Below are positions 8,329 to 17,236 of a DNA stretch of 22,197 nt, piece by piece. The notes beneath the pieces are model-generated. The model was not told where the DNA came from. It worked only from the letters and a program-made list of their open reading frames with translations, and ran no database searches. Location: assembly GCA_016712275.1 (NCBI GenBank), contig JADJRI010000054.1, positions 1 to 22,197 of the forward strand, in the 5' to 3' direction. The stretch comes from Planctomycetota bacterium. GTDB taxonomy: Bacteria; Planctomycetota; Phycisphaerae; UBA1845; UTPLA1. A program made the position numbers and the translations under genes. The first letter of the stretch is position 1. Every line of letters starts with the position of its first letter.

Positions 8329-10463
8329 CTATTCGCACCCCTCCCTTTCAAAGTCGAAGCTCAGGATGATGCGTGACATCTGGTGTTCGGTGCCGGGCAC
8401 ATCATCGATCACGTGAACAGTCCAGAGTCCTTCCGGGTTGTCGCCGTCGAAGATCGAGAGCAACTGACCGGTGGGCGCGGGCTGGCCATCCACTCCCTCA
8501 TCATCGAAGCTATAGAAATACTCCAGGCTCTCATGATCCCAGAGCGTGATGGACTCGCCAAGCGGGGATGTGACAGTGATCTTCAGTTGGCTTGGGTCGA
8601 TCTCCTCGAAGTGACCGCGCCGGGAGAGCCCGATGCCGACATTGAAATCGGTCGGCGTAAATCCGGCCGGTACGTTGATCATCGCGACAGCGCCGAAGGG
8701 ATCGCCATCCGGAATGACGACGGCATCGCCGTGAGCGAACTCGGCCCGTGTGAGATTCAGCGTGACGCGCCGCATGGTGTCGCCGAGTGCCAGGTCCCCG
8801 CCACCGGTTCCGGAGATGTTGGTGAAGTCCAGGTGCGCGATGTTCTGGCCGAGGGGGAGGCAGTCGGCCAGGCCGTTGAAGCCGACGGTGACGACGCGCG
8901 TATCGCCCTCAGTTCCCACCGGGGTGAGGATGAAGTCAAGCGTTTCAGGGCCAAACGGCGGGCCGAGGTAGGGGCCATCGGGAAGCATGCGAATCCAGGG
9001 CTGGTCGCGGCTGACGCGGACCGTGACGGGATCGGGCCGCGTGTTCGAAACGAAATAGTCCATGGTCTGGGTGAAGGGTGGAAATGCGGCGTTGACGTGG
9101 AAGTTCTGCGTCGGCTTCACAGAGAATTCGGTCAGTCCTAGTTCGAAATCGTGCCAGATCGTATCAGAGTAGCTGTTGGTGCCATTCGACACGACGAGTC
9201 GACGGTGGTGATAACCCGGCAGCGCCGCGCCGGCCGCGCAGGTCACAGTAACCACGGCCGATTCACCGGGATAAAGCACCTTTTTCTTACGCTCAACAGG
9301 TAATTGAATGGTGAACGAAATTGACGGGACCGGCACGAGGGTTTGCAGATTCGCATCGGGATCAACGACGCTGAATTCCATCGGACCGGCGTTTTGCGTT
9401 GGAACAGAAATCGTGAATTGCGTGACCGCATTGGTGATCGGACCGCCCGCGGGGCCGATGTGTTTCACGCGATCAAGCGGGCCGACGATCAACTCGTGAT
9501 AAGGGGGAACGTTGTACGCGAACGACTTGATCGCGTAGCCGACGCCGCGAATCTGCTCGCACGAATAGTCATAGTACCAGCAGTTTTCCGGCACATCCTG
9601 ACGCTGGAGCAGACAGACGCCCGACACCGCGACGGATTCGACATATTGCTTATCGATGTTGTAGAACATCGAGCCCGAACTACCCGCCAGAAGATGAACA
9701 TTCCTGAAGTAAGTCAGCGGCAGACCGGAGCCGGTCGTCTGTTCATCGAACACGCCGGCGAGATCGATCTTCGTCGCAAGTTGATCCGGATGGCCGATGC
9801 AGACGACGCGGTCGCCCGGGTCCGCCTGTCCCGATCGCCGGATGCGAACCGGCGCCGTGCGCTGGACGGGACGATTTAGTCGGACAAGCAGGAAATCGCC
9901 TTCGTCGTGATCGAGCCCATTGCGAATGATCTCGCGCATTCGAAGACGTTCATCGCCGGAATCGCGTCGAACGACGGCGGTATGCACCCGCCCGCGCCAT
10001 CGGAGGTGTATTGCTGTCGAAACACGAAGTACCAGTTGTTCATACAGGCAGAAGGGTATGGGGGCTGCACGGTGTGGCCCGCAGTCAAGACGAGGTCGGG
10101 CCCGACGAGGAAGCCGGATCGGCCCGGTGTTGCGCCGGCCGGCCGCGGCTGGCCGTAGAACGGGACGTCAGAGCAATAGTCCTTATGAGGAATGCTTCCC
10201 CGAATATAGGTGAAGTCGTCTGGAATGATGGCGTAGGAGCCATCGGGGTTCTGGACCATGGCGTCTTTTCGAATGAGGGCACATTCCGCAGCCAGGAGCG
10301 GATGAAGGATTTTTTCATCAACTTCGCACGCGTCCACCCAATCGGGGGGTGGTGGCGGGTGTTGTGCCTCGAGTGTGGCAGGCGTCGCCGCGGCCGCCCA
10401 CGTGGCGAGGGCGATCAACAGGCAGGAATGAGCTCGGTGGGGGTGGAGTGGCGTAAGAGGCAT
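8329..10463 (-). CDS. Secreted trypsin-like serine protease with P/Homo-B-like C-terminus, one frameshift as sequenced
   Basis: ATG 10463 is preceded by AGGAG at 8 bases and starts a signal peptide (MPLTPLHPHRAHSCLLIALA, then AAAA...LEAQ). The protease triad is recognisable: His130 in LVLTAGHT, an Asp near residue 191 in DEGDFLLVRL, and Ser near 264 in AGSSGS. The frame breaks between these, near 9931-9945, where one base seems to be missing; both sides are clean and the corrected length is 711 residues. After the catalytic domain come immunoglobulin-like or BACON-like strands, then a proprotein-convertase P-domain-like end ('LKITVTSPLGESITLWDH', 'GLWTVHVIDD'). An exported peptidase is the natural reading; its substrate is unknown. 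The gene lies between two zinc-ribbon membrane paralogues. Confidence 0.85.
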
Positions 10464-10688
10464 CTTTATTCTCCTATTCCTTTTCAGTGGACGTGGTCCG
10501 ATGTGATTGGGTGGACGAACGTCCGGACAACGGGCTCGCATTTCGCACGGATTGAGAATGTCGGAAATCGCCGATGCGTCAGCGTGTTAGTCGAGACGGG
10601 GGATGCTGACCTGTGGAGATGCTAATGACCGGGAAAATGTAATGCAATCAAAATCGTGACAATGGACACTCATTGCAATACCGGTGCA

Positions 10689-11549
10689 TCAACTGCCGGA
10701 GTTTTTCCTGTTATCTGAGGTTTTGCTTCTCGGATCGGAGTACCACTGTCCTGTCAGCGCAACAATTATCCCAATGAATAGCAGTAATAAGAGCATTACG
10801 ATATTCAAACCGGAGGGAGCGCCACCGCTTTTCACAAGCGAGGTCAGCAGGCCATATGCCACCGCGATTGCAATGATGCCGATGGCGGTGAGTAATCGAG
10901 CGCGCTGTTGCAGCGGCGTGCGGGGCTTCCCTGGTCGTGACCAGCGGTTGACAGTCCAGATGGGCGGCTTCGCGGGCGCCTTGAATCTCTCGATGGATTC
11001 CGTGATTCCTTCGAAGCGGCCATTCTTGAACTGGATGAGCAATTCCGCGAACGTCAGCCATTCATGGTTGTCATCGAAGATCCCAATGAGAGAAACCGGC
11101 CGTCCTGTGTTGAGTGAGATTTCCGGGTAGATGTTGAACCGCTCGGCTCCCTTAATCTCGTCGAATGCGAGTTGCCGGTGATTGTCTCCGTGGATCAGCG
11201 TGACTGCGTCGTGTGTGAGAATCAGAGTTGGCCGACGGCTTGCCGATGGGAATGCCGCGCGGATGACAATGATTGCGGCGACGAGAAAGAGGAGACCAAT
11301 CCCGGTGAGCGCGATCGGCGGGGAGACGATCATTGCGCCGAGGGTAAAAGACATGATTTGTGCAACCCAGGCCACTCCGATAAGGACGAGGAGCCATATT
11401 GCCAGCCGGCGTATCTGCGGCGTCGGCCGAAAGATGACGGTCTTATCGCTGAGCGACATGCCGCACTCGGGGCATCGTCCGTCCGATTTCGGCGGATTGA
11501 GCGTGTAACCGCAATCGGGGCACGCATCGAATGGCGGGAGGATGATCAA
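10689..11549 (-). CDS. Zinc-ribbon membrane protein, short paralogue
   Basis: The open frame extends upstream to 11642, but the likely start is TTG at 11549: this gives MIILPPFDACPDCG with the first cysteine at residue 10, exactly as in the paralogue at 6865-7984, and AAGGG lies a few bases upstream. Cysteine pairs CPDC and CPEC form a zinc ribbon. Then come two membrane segments ('LAIWLLVLIGVAWVAQIM', 'LTGIGLLFLVAAIIVI'), a PH-like beta region ('PTLILTHDAVTLIHGDNHRQ'), the conserved 'EWLTFAELLIQFKNGRFEGI', and one C-terminal membrane hairpin. 286 residues. It starts 49 bases after the dehydrogenase gene and may be cotranscribed with it. Function unknown. Confidence 0.82.
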   Translation of the reverse strand: MIILPPFDACPDCGYTLNPPKSDGRCPECGMSLSDKTVIFRPTPQIRRLAIWLLVLIGVAWVAQIMSFTLGAMIVSPPIALTGIGLLFLVAAIIVIRAAFPSASRRPTLILTHDAVTLIHGDNHRQLAFDEIKGAERFNIYPEISLNTGRPVSLIGIFDDNHEWLTFAELLIQFKNGRFEGITESIERFKAPAKPPIWTVNRWSRPGKPRTPLQQRARLLTAIGIIAIAVAYGLLTSLVKSGGAPSGLNIVMLLLLLFIGIIVALTGQWYSDPRSKTSDNRKNSGS

Positions 11550-11598
11550 GGCCGGCCCTTCAAACTTTCGCCGCGCAGTAAGTATCCTGGGCGGATCC

Positions 11599-13115
11599 TC
11601 ATCCGCGTGTCGTGACGAATTCTCCAGCGCCCCCGCCCGCACCGTCCTCGGGCCATCGGCTCATGATCATTTTCTGCTGCGTGTAGAACTGGATTCCCTC
11701 CTTGCCCTGCATGTGCAGGTCGCCGAAGAAGGATGCGTCGTGGCCTGTGAAGGGGAACATCGCCATGGGAGCAGGGACCCCGACGTTGATGCCGATCATG
11801 CCGGCGCCGGCGCGGTGCTTGAATTCGCGAGCGGCGCGGCCGCTGCGGGTGTAGATGACGGCGCCGTTGCCGTAGGGATTCCTGTTGGTCAGCTCGATTG
11901 CGTCATCGAGCGATGCCACCCGGGTGACGCAAGGACGGGGCCGAAGAGTTCGGTCTTCGCGACGTGCATTTCCGGCTCGAGGCGGTCCAGGATGGTGGGA
12001 CCGAGATAGTAGCCGTTCGGGGCTTCGGCCACTTTGATGCCGCGGCCATCGCGGGCGAGCTTCGCGCCTTCCTTTGCGCCCTTTTCGATGTTCGTGAGAA
12101 GGCCGTCCAGATGCTGGCGCGTGATGACGGGGCCCATATCCACGTTTGACTCGCGATCGGTGGGGCCGACTTTCATTTTGTCGGCGCTCGCGGCAAGGGA
12201 TGCCACGAGATTGTCGCCGATGGAGCCGACGGCGACCGCATGGCTGCCGGCCATGCAGCGGCCGGCGCTGCAACCGAAGGCGCTGGACTGAAGCGCGGAG
12301 ACGGTTCGATCGAGGTCGGCATCGGGCATGACGATGATGTGGTTCTTCGCGCCGCCGTTGGCCTGGACGCGCTTGCCATGCTTTGTACCGGTTTCCCAGA
12401 TGTATTTGGCGATCGGCGTGGAGCCGACGAAGCTGACGGCCTTGATGAGCGGGTGTGTGAGGAGCGCGTCGACGCAGGCCTTATCGCCATGGACGACATT
12501 GAATACGCCGGCAGGAAGGCCGGCTTCCTTGAGCAGCTCGGCGAGCCGCATGGCGGACATCGGCACTTTTTCGCTGGGCTTGAGAACGAAAGTGTTGCCG
12601 CAAGTCAGGGCAATGGGGACCATCCAGAGAGGAACCATGAATGGGAAATTAAACGGGGTAATGCCGGCGACGACGCCGAGAGGGTGGAGGTAGGTTTCGC
12701 AGTCAACGTCCTGGGCGAGGTTGTGGACGGTATCTCCCATCGAAAGTGTGGGGATGCCGGCGGCGAATTCGACCATTTCGATGCCGCGTCGGACGCTGGC
12801 GACGGATTCTGCGTGGGTTTTTCCATGTTCCCGTGAGATGGTGCGGGCGATGCTGTCGGCGTTTTTCTCCAGCAGGGCGACCAGGCGGAACATGACGCGG
12901 GCGCGTTCGACCACAGGGGTGTCGCGCCAGGCGGGTAAGGCCTTGTGTGCCGATTGGATGACGCCGTCGATTTCAGCGGATTCGCAGAAGGGGGTTTGGC
13001 CGATCTGTTCGCCAGTCGATGGGTTAAAAATGGCCCCGAATCGGGTCGCGGCGGAGGGTTGGAGCTGGTTGTTCACGAAGAGGGGAATGGTCCCGGATTC
13101 AAGCGTAGCGGCCAT
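11599..13115 (-). CDS. mmsA: Methylmalonate-semialdehyde dehydrogenase (CoA-acylating), one frameshift as sequenced
   Basis: This aldehyde dehydrogenase family enzyme converts methylmalonate semialdehyde and CoA to propionyl-CoA in valine and myo-inositol catabolism. Subfamily signatures are PFNFPFMVPLWM (residues about 154-165), VLKPSEK, and the catalytic Cys287 in AGRCMA. The subfamily's 'QANGGAKNH' stands where other ALDHs have the general-base Glu. The frame breaks after ELFGPVLA near 11928, where one base is missing, and resumes with VTRVASLDDAIELTNRNPYG to the end. Corrected length is 505 residues, normal for the family. GGAG lies 8 bases before the ATG. The break falls in the conserved C-terminal part, so as sequenced the enzyme would be truncated. 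Confidence 0.93.
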
Positions 13116-13501
13116 TTTTCAATTCTCCAGAGTTTTCGGTCATTGTAACCCGGGGGGCGATTGGAGTCAGGGTTCTGGATTTATCCGGCCGATGAAGTGT
13201 ATGATGGGTGCTTGCAGGCGAGATCCGCGACGGAAAGGGGTTGCGGCTCGGCTGTGCAGCTTCGGGAAAGGGTCGGCTTAACCAGCGGGTGAGGGCGCCA
13301 GATTCGCGGTCGCGGGGATTTTCCGCGCCCGTTGAATGATCGGTTCGGGATTTCGCGGAAAATTCGATTCAGGGTGGATGAAGAGCGAGGTCGGATTTGG
13401 AGCCGCGTGAATATCTCGCGTCGGCCGTCCGGTTGATACTCATTCAGTTCACATGTCGAATCGATGGCACAGACTTCGCGCGAGCCCGGGGTGGAGTCCG
13501 C
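13116..13501. other. Divergent intergenic region with a 10-bp inverted repeat
   Basis: The region lies between the divergent dehydrogenase and small membrane-protein genes and must hold both promoters, but I cannot assign hexamers. ATTTTCCGCG at 13318-13327 is the exact reverse complement of CGCGGAAAAT at 13354-13363. No T tract follows on either strand, so an operator or leader hairpin is likelier than a terminator. Confidence 0.5.
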
Positions 13502-13918
13502 ATGGACGTTGCAGATCCGCGGGAGATGCCGGCGCGTTTTCTAACGCGGCGGCGATTAATTGTAGTTTCGTTTATAGGCCTGACGCTTCTCCTCGGGGCG
13601 GCCGGCTGGTCGGTGCGTTCGGTCGGCGGCGAGGATCGCAATGGCGCCGGCCACGTGGCCTATCGCACGTTCACGGAGCGGTTGTCGGCTGGGGATCGGA
13701 CGGCGCTGATTGAGCTCGCGGGGCAGCTGGCTTCGCCGAATCCGCCGGATTCGGCGCGCGTTGCGGCGGAAGTGTTTGTCGCAGACGGCAGGGATCGAAG
13801 GCCCGAAGAAATTTCCCGATGGATTGTGGAGCACTACGCCGAGATCGAGTTCATGCCGGAGTGCGGCTGCTTCAATACGCGGCTGGCGGCGAAGCGATTT
13901 GAGGTCGATGAAGACTGA
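13502..13918 (+). CDS. Small membrane-anchored protein of unknown function
   Basis: 138 residues from ATG 13502, chosen because GGAG lies 5 bases upstream (13493-13496); the frame is open further upstream to a TTG at 13397. After a basic stretch (LTRRR) there is one membrane segment, 'LIVVSFIGLTLLLGAAGW', then a soluble outer domain with 'SAGDRTALIELAGQLASP' and a C-terminal ECGCF motif. The topology suggests N-terminus inside and the domain in the periplasm. No family is recognised. Confidence 0.68.
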   Translation: MDVADPREMPARFLTRRRLIVVSFIGLTLLLGAAGWSVRSVGGEDRNGAGHVAYRTFTERLSAGDRTALIELAGQLASPNPPDSARVAAEVFVADGRDRRPEEISRWIVEHYAEIEFMPECGCFNTRLAAKRFEVDED

Positions 13919-14001
13919 TCGTGCCGTTATCGTGGCACCTATAGCACGACGGCGCCATTGACGGCGGGCCATCGGCGCGATCCTTCGGTGGAAAAAAGAA
14001 A

Positions 14002-14030
14002 GCGGCCGACACGGGATGCGTGCCGGCCGC
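14002..14030 (-). terminator. Intrinsic terminator of the PEP-CTERM gene
   Basis: Arms GCGGCCG (14002-14008) and CGGCCGC (14024-14030) enclose further pairing CACG/CGTG. Read on the minus strand the stem is followed by TTTCTTTTTTC (complement of 13991-14001), a good U tract. It begins 56 bases after the PEP-CTERM stop. A shorter T run on the plus side (14036-14040) could make it partly bidirectional and also serve the gene ending at 13918. Confidence 0.88.
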
Positions 14031-14085
14031 CGGTGTTTTTACGCTTTTTGCCCGGTTTTGGGCAATGAATGGCGATGCGTTGCGA

Positions 14086-14718
14086 TTACTTTCGGCGTCG
14101 GATCATGGCGATTCCGCCGATCGCGAGAAGTGCCAGCGTCGCGGGCTCGGGCACGGTGTTGATGCCCGGGTTGCCGAGATCGCCGCCGGTCGAGGCGTAA
14201 GTGCCGTAGCCATCACCGATGAAGCTCAGCTGCCACTGGAAAGGGTTATTGGCGCCGAGTGCGGCAGCGCTGATCGGATTGCCGCTCTTGTTCTGAGTTC
14301 GGATTGAGCCGGCAAAGGTCTGGTCGCCGAAGGTGAGTCGGTCGACGAGAACGCCGTTGTTGTCCCAGACGTTGATTTCGTCGTTGCGTCCGAGGTTGTC
14401 GATCACGCCGCCCAGGACGGCGACGCCGGTAAGGTTCCAGGCGGTCTGGAACGCGGCGGCCGTCGATTCGGTCAGAATCACGGACTGGCCGGGATTGACG
14501 AGGCCGAGAGTACTGAGGTCGGTTGAACCGACGACGCGTCCGTCATCGTCGTAGCTCCAGCCGGTCAGATCGACCGCTGAGGCGCCGGTGTTGGTGAGTT
14601 CGATGTACTCGCCGTTCGCGGCGGAGTAAGCCCATTCGGTGATGACGATTCCCGCGTTGGCCTGTGCAGCCGAAAAGGCCACCAGCGCCGTTGCCATGCA
14701 TGCCAGCTTCTTGGTCAT
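14086..14718 (-). CDS. Lamin-tail domain protein with PEP-CTERM sorting signal
   Basis: 210 residues. An N-terminal signal peptide (MTKKLACMATALVAFSAAQA) is followed by a lamin-tail domain ('IVITEWAYSAANGEYIELTN', then TGWSYDDDGR) and a C-terminal PEP-CTERM tripartite signal: VPEPATLALLAIGGIAM followed by RRRK. PEP-CTERM proteins are sorted and cleaved by an exosortase/archaeosortase-like enzyme and usually end up at the cell surface or in the extracellular matrix; no exosortase gene is in the window. AAGGAG lies 12 bases before the ATG and an intrinsic terminator follows the stop. The ligand of the lamin-tail domain is unknown. Confidence 0.92.
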   Translation of the reverse strand: MTKKLACMATALVAFSAAQANAGIVITEWAYSAANGEYIELTNTGASAVDLTGWSYDDDGRVVGSTDLSTLGLVNPGQSVILTESTAAAFQTAWNLTGVAVLGGVIDNLGRNDEINVWDNNGVLVDRLTFGDQTFAGSIRTQNKSGNPISAAALGANNPFQWQLSFIGDGYGTYASTGGDLGNPGINTVPEPATLALLAIGGIAMIRRRK

Positions 14719-15146
14719 ATTCGCTTCCGCTCCTTATCTCCTCGAAGATTGTCGGAGGCGAACCGCGCCCCCGAATGTCCGGGTATGCTAGACGGGGTGT
14801 GTTAGACATGAACGAATGGAATATGAAGAGTGCGTGAACGGGCCGTGATTGGGAGTGCCATTGTGGTCTTTTCGACATTCGCCCGGGCTTCGCGTACGTT
14901 GCAATTCGGATCAGTAAGTGCTTTCTGGATAGTCTCTTATACGAAGCGGGCGTCTCACGCAGCGATTCGAAGCAGTTGCAAGTGAGAATCTGAGCGATGG
15001 TCCGGAGTCGAGAATGGTCCGAACTGGCGACATGTTGAATGACCCTGTCAGGTGCTGGTGTTCGAGGTATCCTGTCGTGCGATGACCTCCTCAGAGATGC
15101 AGGTCACGCGTGCAATTCGAATTCTCGGGAGTTGAGACCGCGGACG
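14719..15146. other. Gene-free stretch, divergent intergenic region
   Basis: About 430 bases between the PEP-CTERM gene and the DinB-like gene. No coding signal with a ribosome binding site is visible on either strand. A short imperfect direct repeat (ATGGTCCGG at 14998 and ATGGTCCGA at 15014) is the only structure noticed. Confidence 0.5.
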
Positions 15147-15640
15147 ATGAACGTACTCGACGCATTATTACAGAGATTTCGGGACAAGATCATGCGATCG
15201 CGCGCTTGCGTTCGATCGCTTCAACAATGACACCGCCGAGACCGAAAGGTCGGGCCGAAGTGGAATGTGCGCGATCTGGCGGCACTTCGTCTTCTGGATG
15301 ACCGAGGGCCGCCGATCGGCTGCCGGACATCGCAAAGGCGTCGGTCGGCTGGGTGGAGCTGGACGACGACGAGGCCAATACGCGAGCGGCCGAGGCGAAG
15401 CTGCCGGGGTATGATCTGGATCGGGTGAATGAAGAGGTGTTCAAGAAGTATCGGCGGATGTCGTTCGTCATGCTGATCCCGCAGCTTCGGACGGCGGAAG
15501 AGAAGTTTCTGGCTGCGCTGGGGCGCGCCGAGCCAAAGCTGCTGGTCGGCGAAACACCGCTCCGGCTGTGGATCAATATTCATCTTGAGCATTACGACAA
15601 GCACTGGGCGGGGTTGAAGGGGGCGCTGGAGCGGGTTTAG
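15147..15640 (+). pseudogene. DinB/ClbS-like four-helix protein, multiple frameshifts
   Basis: A coherent protein can be read across frames: MNVLDALLQRFRDKI, then FDRFNNDTAETERSG, KWNVRDLA, HFVFWMTEG, RLPDIAKASVGWVELDDD, and from 15353 an open frame to the stop with 'DLDRVNEEVFKKYRRMSFVM' and 'LRLWINIHLEHYDKHW'. The W-x-VRDL-x-H-x3-W pattern and the C-terminal HYDKHW fit DinB-like or ClbS/DfsB-type four-helix proteins. Inferred lesions are an extra base between 15190 and 15211, a missing G at 15252-15254, an extra base near 15280, and an extra C near 15310. The net corrected length is 163 residues. Function unknown; related proteins are metal-dependent transferases or resistance proteins. Confidence 0.65.
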
Positions 15641-15657
15641 AACGGCGCGTTTCTACG

Positions 15658-16215
15658 ATGAGCTCACCAGATATTGAGCGGGCGATGACGGAGTTGAGAG
15701 CACTGGATGCCGAAGTGCTTCAGGCGTTTCGATCGAGAGCGTATTTAAATAATGCGGGATCAGAACATCTCATGCAATTCGTCAGATGCCTGTCACTTTC
15801 TGATTGGTTCTGTTGGGACTTTTTCAAGAGTAGTTCGAAGGTTGATGGCGGTGAGTTCACAGTTTCTGAAACACGCTGGCATCGAAGTGACGACATTCGG
15901 ATATTGGCGCACCCGGTCGAGCGTCAGAAGCACTCGCAACGATTCGTTGCAAGTGTGGACGCGCGGTTGTTGGTGGTTGATGAAGCGACGACAGGCCGAT
16001 GGTTGGAGCAATTGAGCGAAGTTTGTTTGCCGTTGTCGGCGTCGAGCTCAAGTATTGTGCTCGACGGCGTTCACTATGAGCTTGAATTGGAGAGCGACGG
16101 CCGCGCCCGCTGCAGAATTCAGTGGGAGTCTGTGATTCCGACGGAGTGGGCCTCGATCGAACCGATTATTGCGGAGCTGACTTCGGTGTTGGATGCTGCG
16201 TCCACCTTTGAATAA
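15658..16215 (+). CDS. Protein of unknown function, 185 residues
   Basis: An intact frame from ATG 15658, 17 bases after the DinB-like stop. The N-terminal helix 'SSPDIERAMTELRALDAEVL' is followed by mixed strands with 'WFCWDFFKSSSKVDGGEF' and an acidic, beta-rich C-terminal half. No signal peptide or membrane segment and no family recognised. It probably belongs to the same transcript as its neighbours on both sides; the CYTH gene starts 40 bases downstream. Confidence 0.7.
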   Translation: MSSPDIERAMTELRALDAEVLQAFRSRAYLNNAGSEHLMQFVRCLSLSDWFCWDFFKSSSKVDGGEFTVSETRWHRSDDIRILAHPVERQKHSQRFVASVDARLLVVDEATTGRWLEQLSEVCLPLSASSSSIVLDGVHYELELESDGRARCRIQWESVIPTEWASIEPIIAELTSVLDAASTFE

Positions 16216-16255
16216 ACTCCATCATGATGTTGGAAAACTAATTCCGATTTGGACT

Positions 16256-16822
16256 ATGCCTACCGAACTCGAATCCAAACTCCGCGTTGACTCGCATGAA
16301 CCCGTGCGCGAAAAACTCCGCGCGGCGGCAGCTGCCTATGTGGGGCGAGTGAAGGAAACCAATCGGATACTGGATACCGATGACGGCCGGCTGCTCAATT
16401 CCGGCTGCGGTCTGCGGATTCGGCGTGTGGAGATTCTCGATGGCAACGGGCCGAAGGCGACGGTGACCTTCAAGGGGCCCCGGGTCGTGGGCAAATTCAA
16501 GCAGCGCGAGGAGTGGGAGACGCAGCTGGATGACGCGGATGCGATGACGGCCATCCTCGCGGCGCTCGGGTTCAAGGATCGCATCCTCTTTGAGAAGCGG
16601 CGCGAGACCTGGCGGCTCGGCGAATGCACGATCGAACTCGACGATGTCGCACAACTCGGCCTGTTTGTCGAAGTCGAGGGTCCGTCGGAAAGTGCGATTG
16701 ACGCCGTGCTCGCCTTGATCGGCCTCGACGGCGACTCGCCAATTCATGAGAGCTATATCGCGCTCCTGATGAAGGGGGAGAACATTGCTCAGGGGGAGAC
16801 GCGGTCTTTTCGATTTGGTTGA
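16256..16822 (+). CDS. CYTH-domain protein (class IV adenylate cyclase / triphosphatase type)
   Basis: 188 residues from ATG 16256, chosen because the CYTH signature ExExK then stands at residues 4-8 (ELESK); an upstream ATG at 16193 would overlap the preceding gene. Further family features are LRIRR, the strand with TFKGP, 'KRRETWRLGECTIELDD' and GLFVEVEG, which supply the basic and acidic residues of the triphosphate tunnel. CYTH enzymes hydrolyse or cyclise triphosphate substrates (ATP to cAMP in CyaB, thiamine triphosphate or inorganic triphosphate in others); the sequence alone does not decide which. The ribosome binding site is weak. Length is normal for the CyaB-like group. Confidence 0.9.
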   Translation: MPTELESKLRVDSHEPVREKLRAAAAAYVGRVKETNRILDTDDGRLLNSGCGLRIRRVEILDGNGPKATVTFKGPRVVGKFKQREEWETQLDDADAMTAILAALGFKDRILFEKRRETWRLGECTIELDDVAQLGLFVEVEGPSESAIDAVLALIGLDGDSPIHESYIALLMKGENIAQGETRSFRFG

Positions 16823-17236
16823 GCTGCTGCGTTGAGGCAGTTGGAGCGGCGTTGAGGGCTGGACACGCCGCGAATCCGAATGCGAAAATTGAACAGCATG
16901 GAGTTGTAATGGCTTGATGCCGGTTACTGATTCTCGAAAACGGCCAGGCGACAATAGCACATCTGCGACCGGACTCGATCCGAACTTTCGAACACTCCTC
17001 GGCATCACCCTCCTCCTGCGGAGCTGGGCTAAACGGAAGGCCTCTCGCATCACAGGATTCAACCAATCGCGAATCGTTCCAGAACGTTGACCCCCTCGTT
17101 CGGCGCTCCGAATCATCGTTTGCCAGTCTGCATCGCGGCTTTTACCGGGCTTCGGTTCGAGCCGTGGTTTGACGTTATTGCCTCGCGGTCCTACATTGAT
17201 CGGTTTCGACATTGCCGCTTTGGAGGCGACACACTG
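16823..17236. other. Gene-free stretch upstream of the SDR gene
   Basis: No plus-strand gene is seen. A long minus-strand open frame crosses it, but that frame runs antisense through the CYTH and SDR genes and shows no motif. The 3' part carries the candidate SDR promoter at 17169-17197. Confidence 0.5.
17169..17197 (+). promoter_or_regulatory. Candidate promoter of the SDR gene
   Basis: TTGACG (17169-17174) and TACATT (17192-17197) are 17 bases apart, a good sigma70-like pair. The predicted start near 17204 lies about 33 bases before the SDR ATG, leaving room for GGAGG at 17222-17226. Confidence 0.5.

Noticed and set aside
8383..9141. 252-residue plus-strand frame
   Set aside because: It is antisense to the protease C-terminal region, whose minus-strand protein has clear domains; the frame lacks a ribosome binding site and any motif, and GC-rich genes commonly leave such antisense frames.
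12240..12836. 198-residue plus-strand frame
   Set aside because: It is antisense to the methylmalonate-semialdehyde dehydrogenase, which is unmistakable on the other strand.
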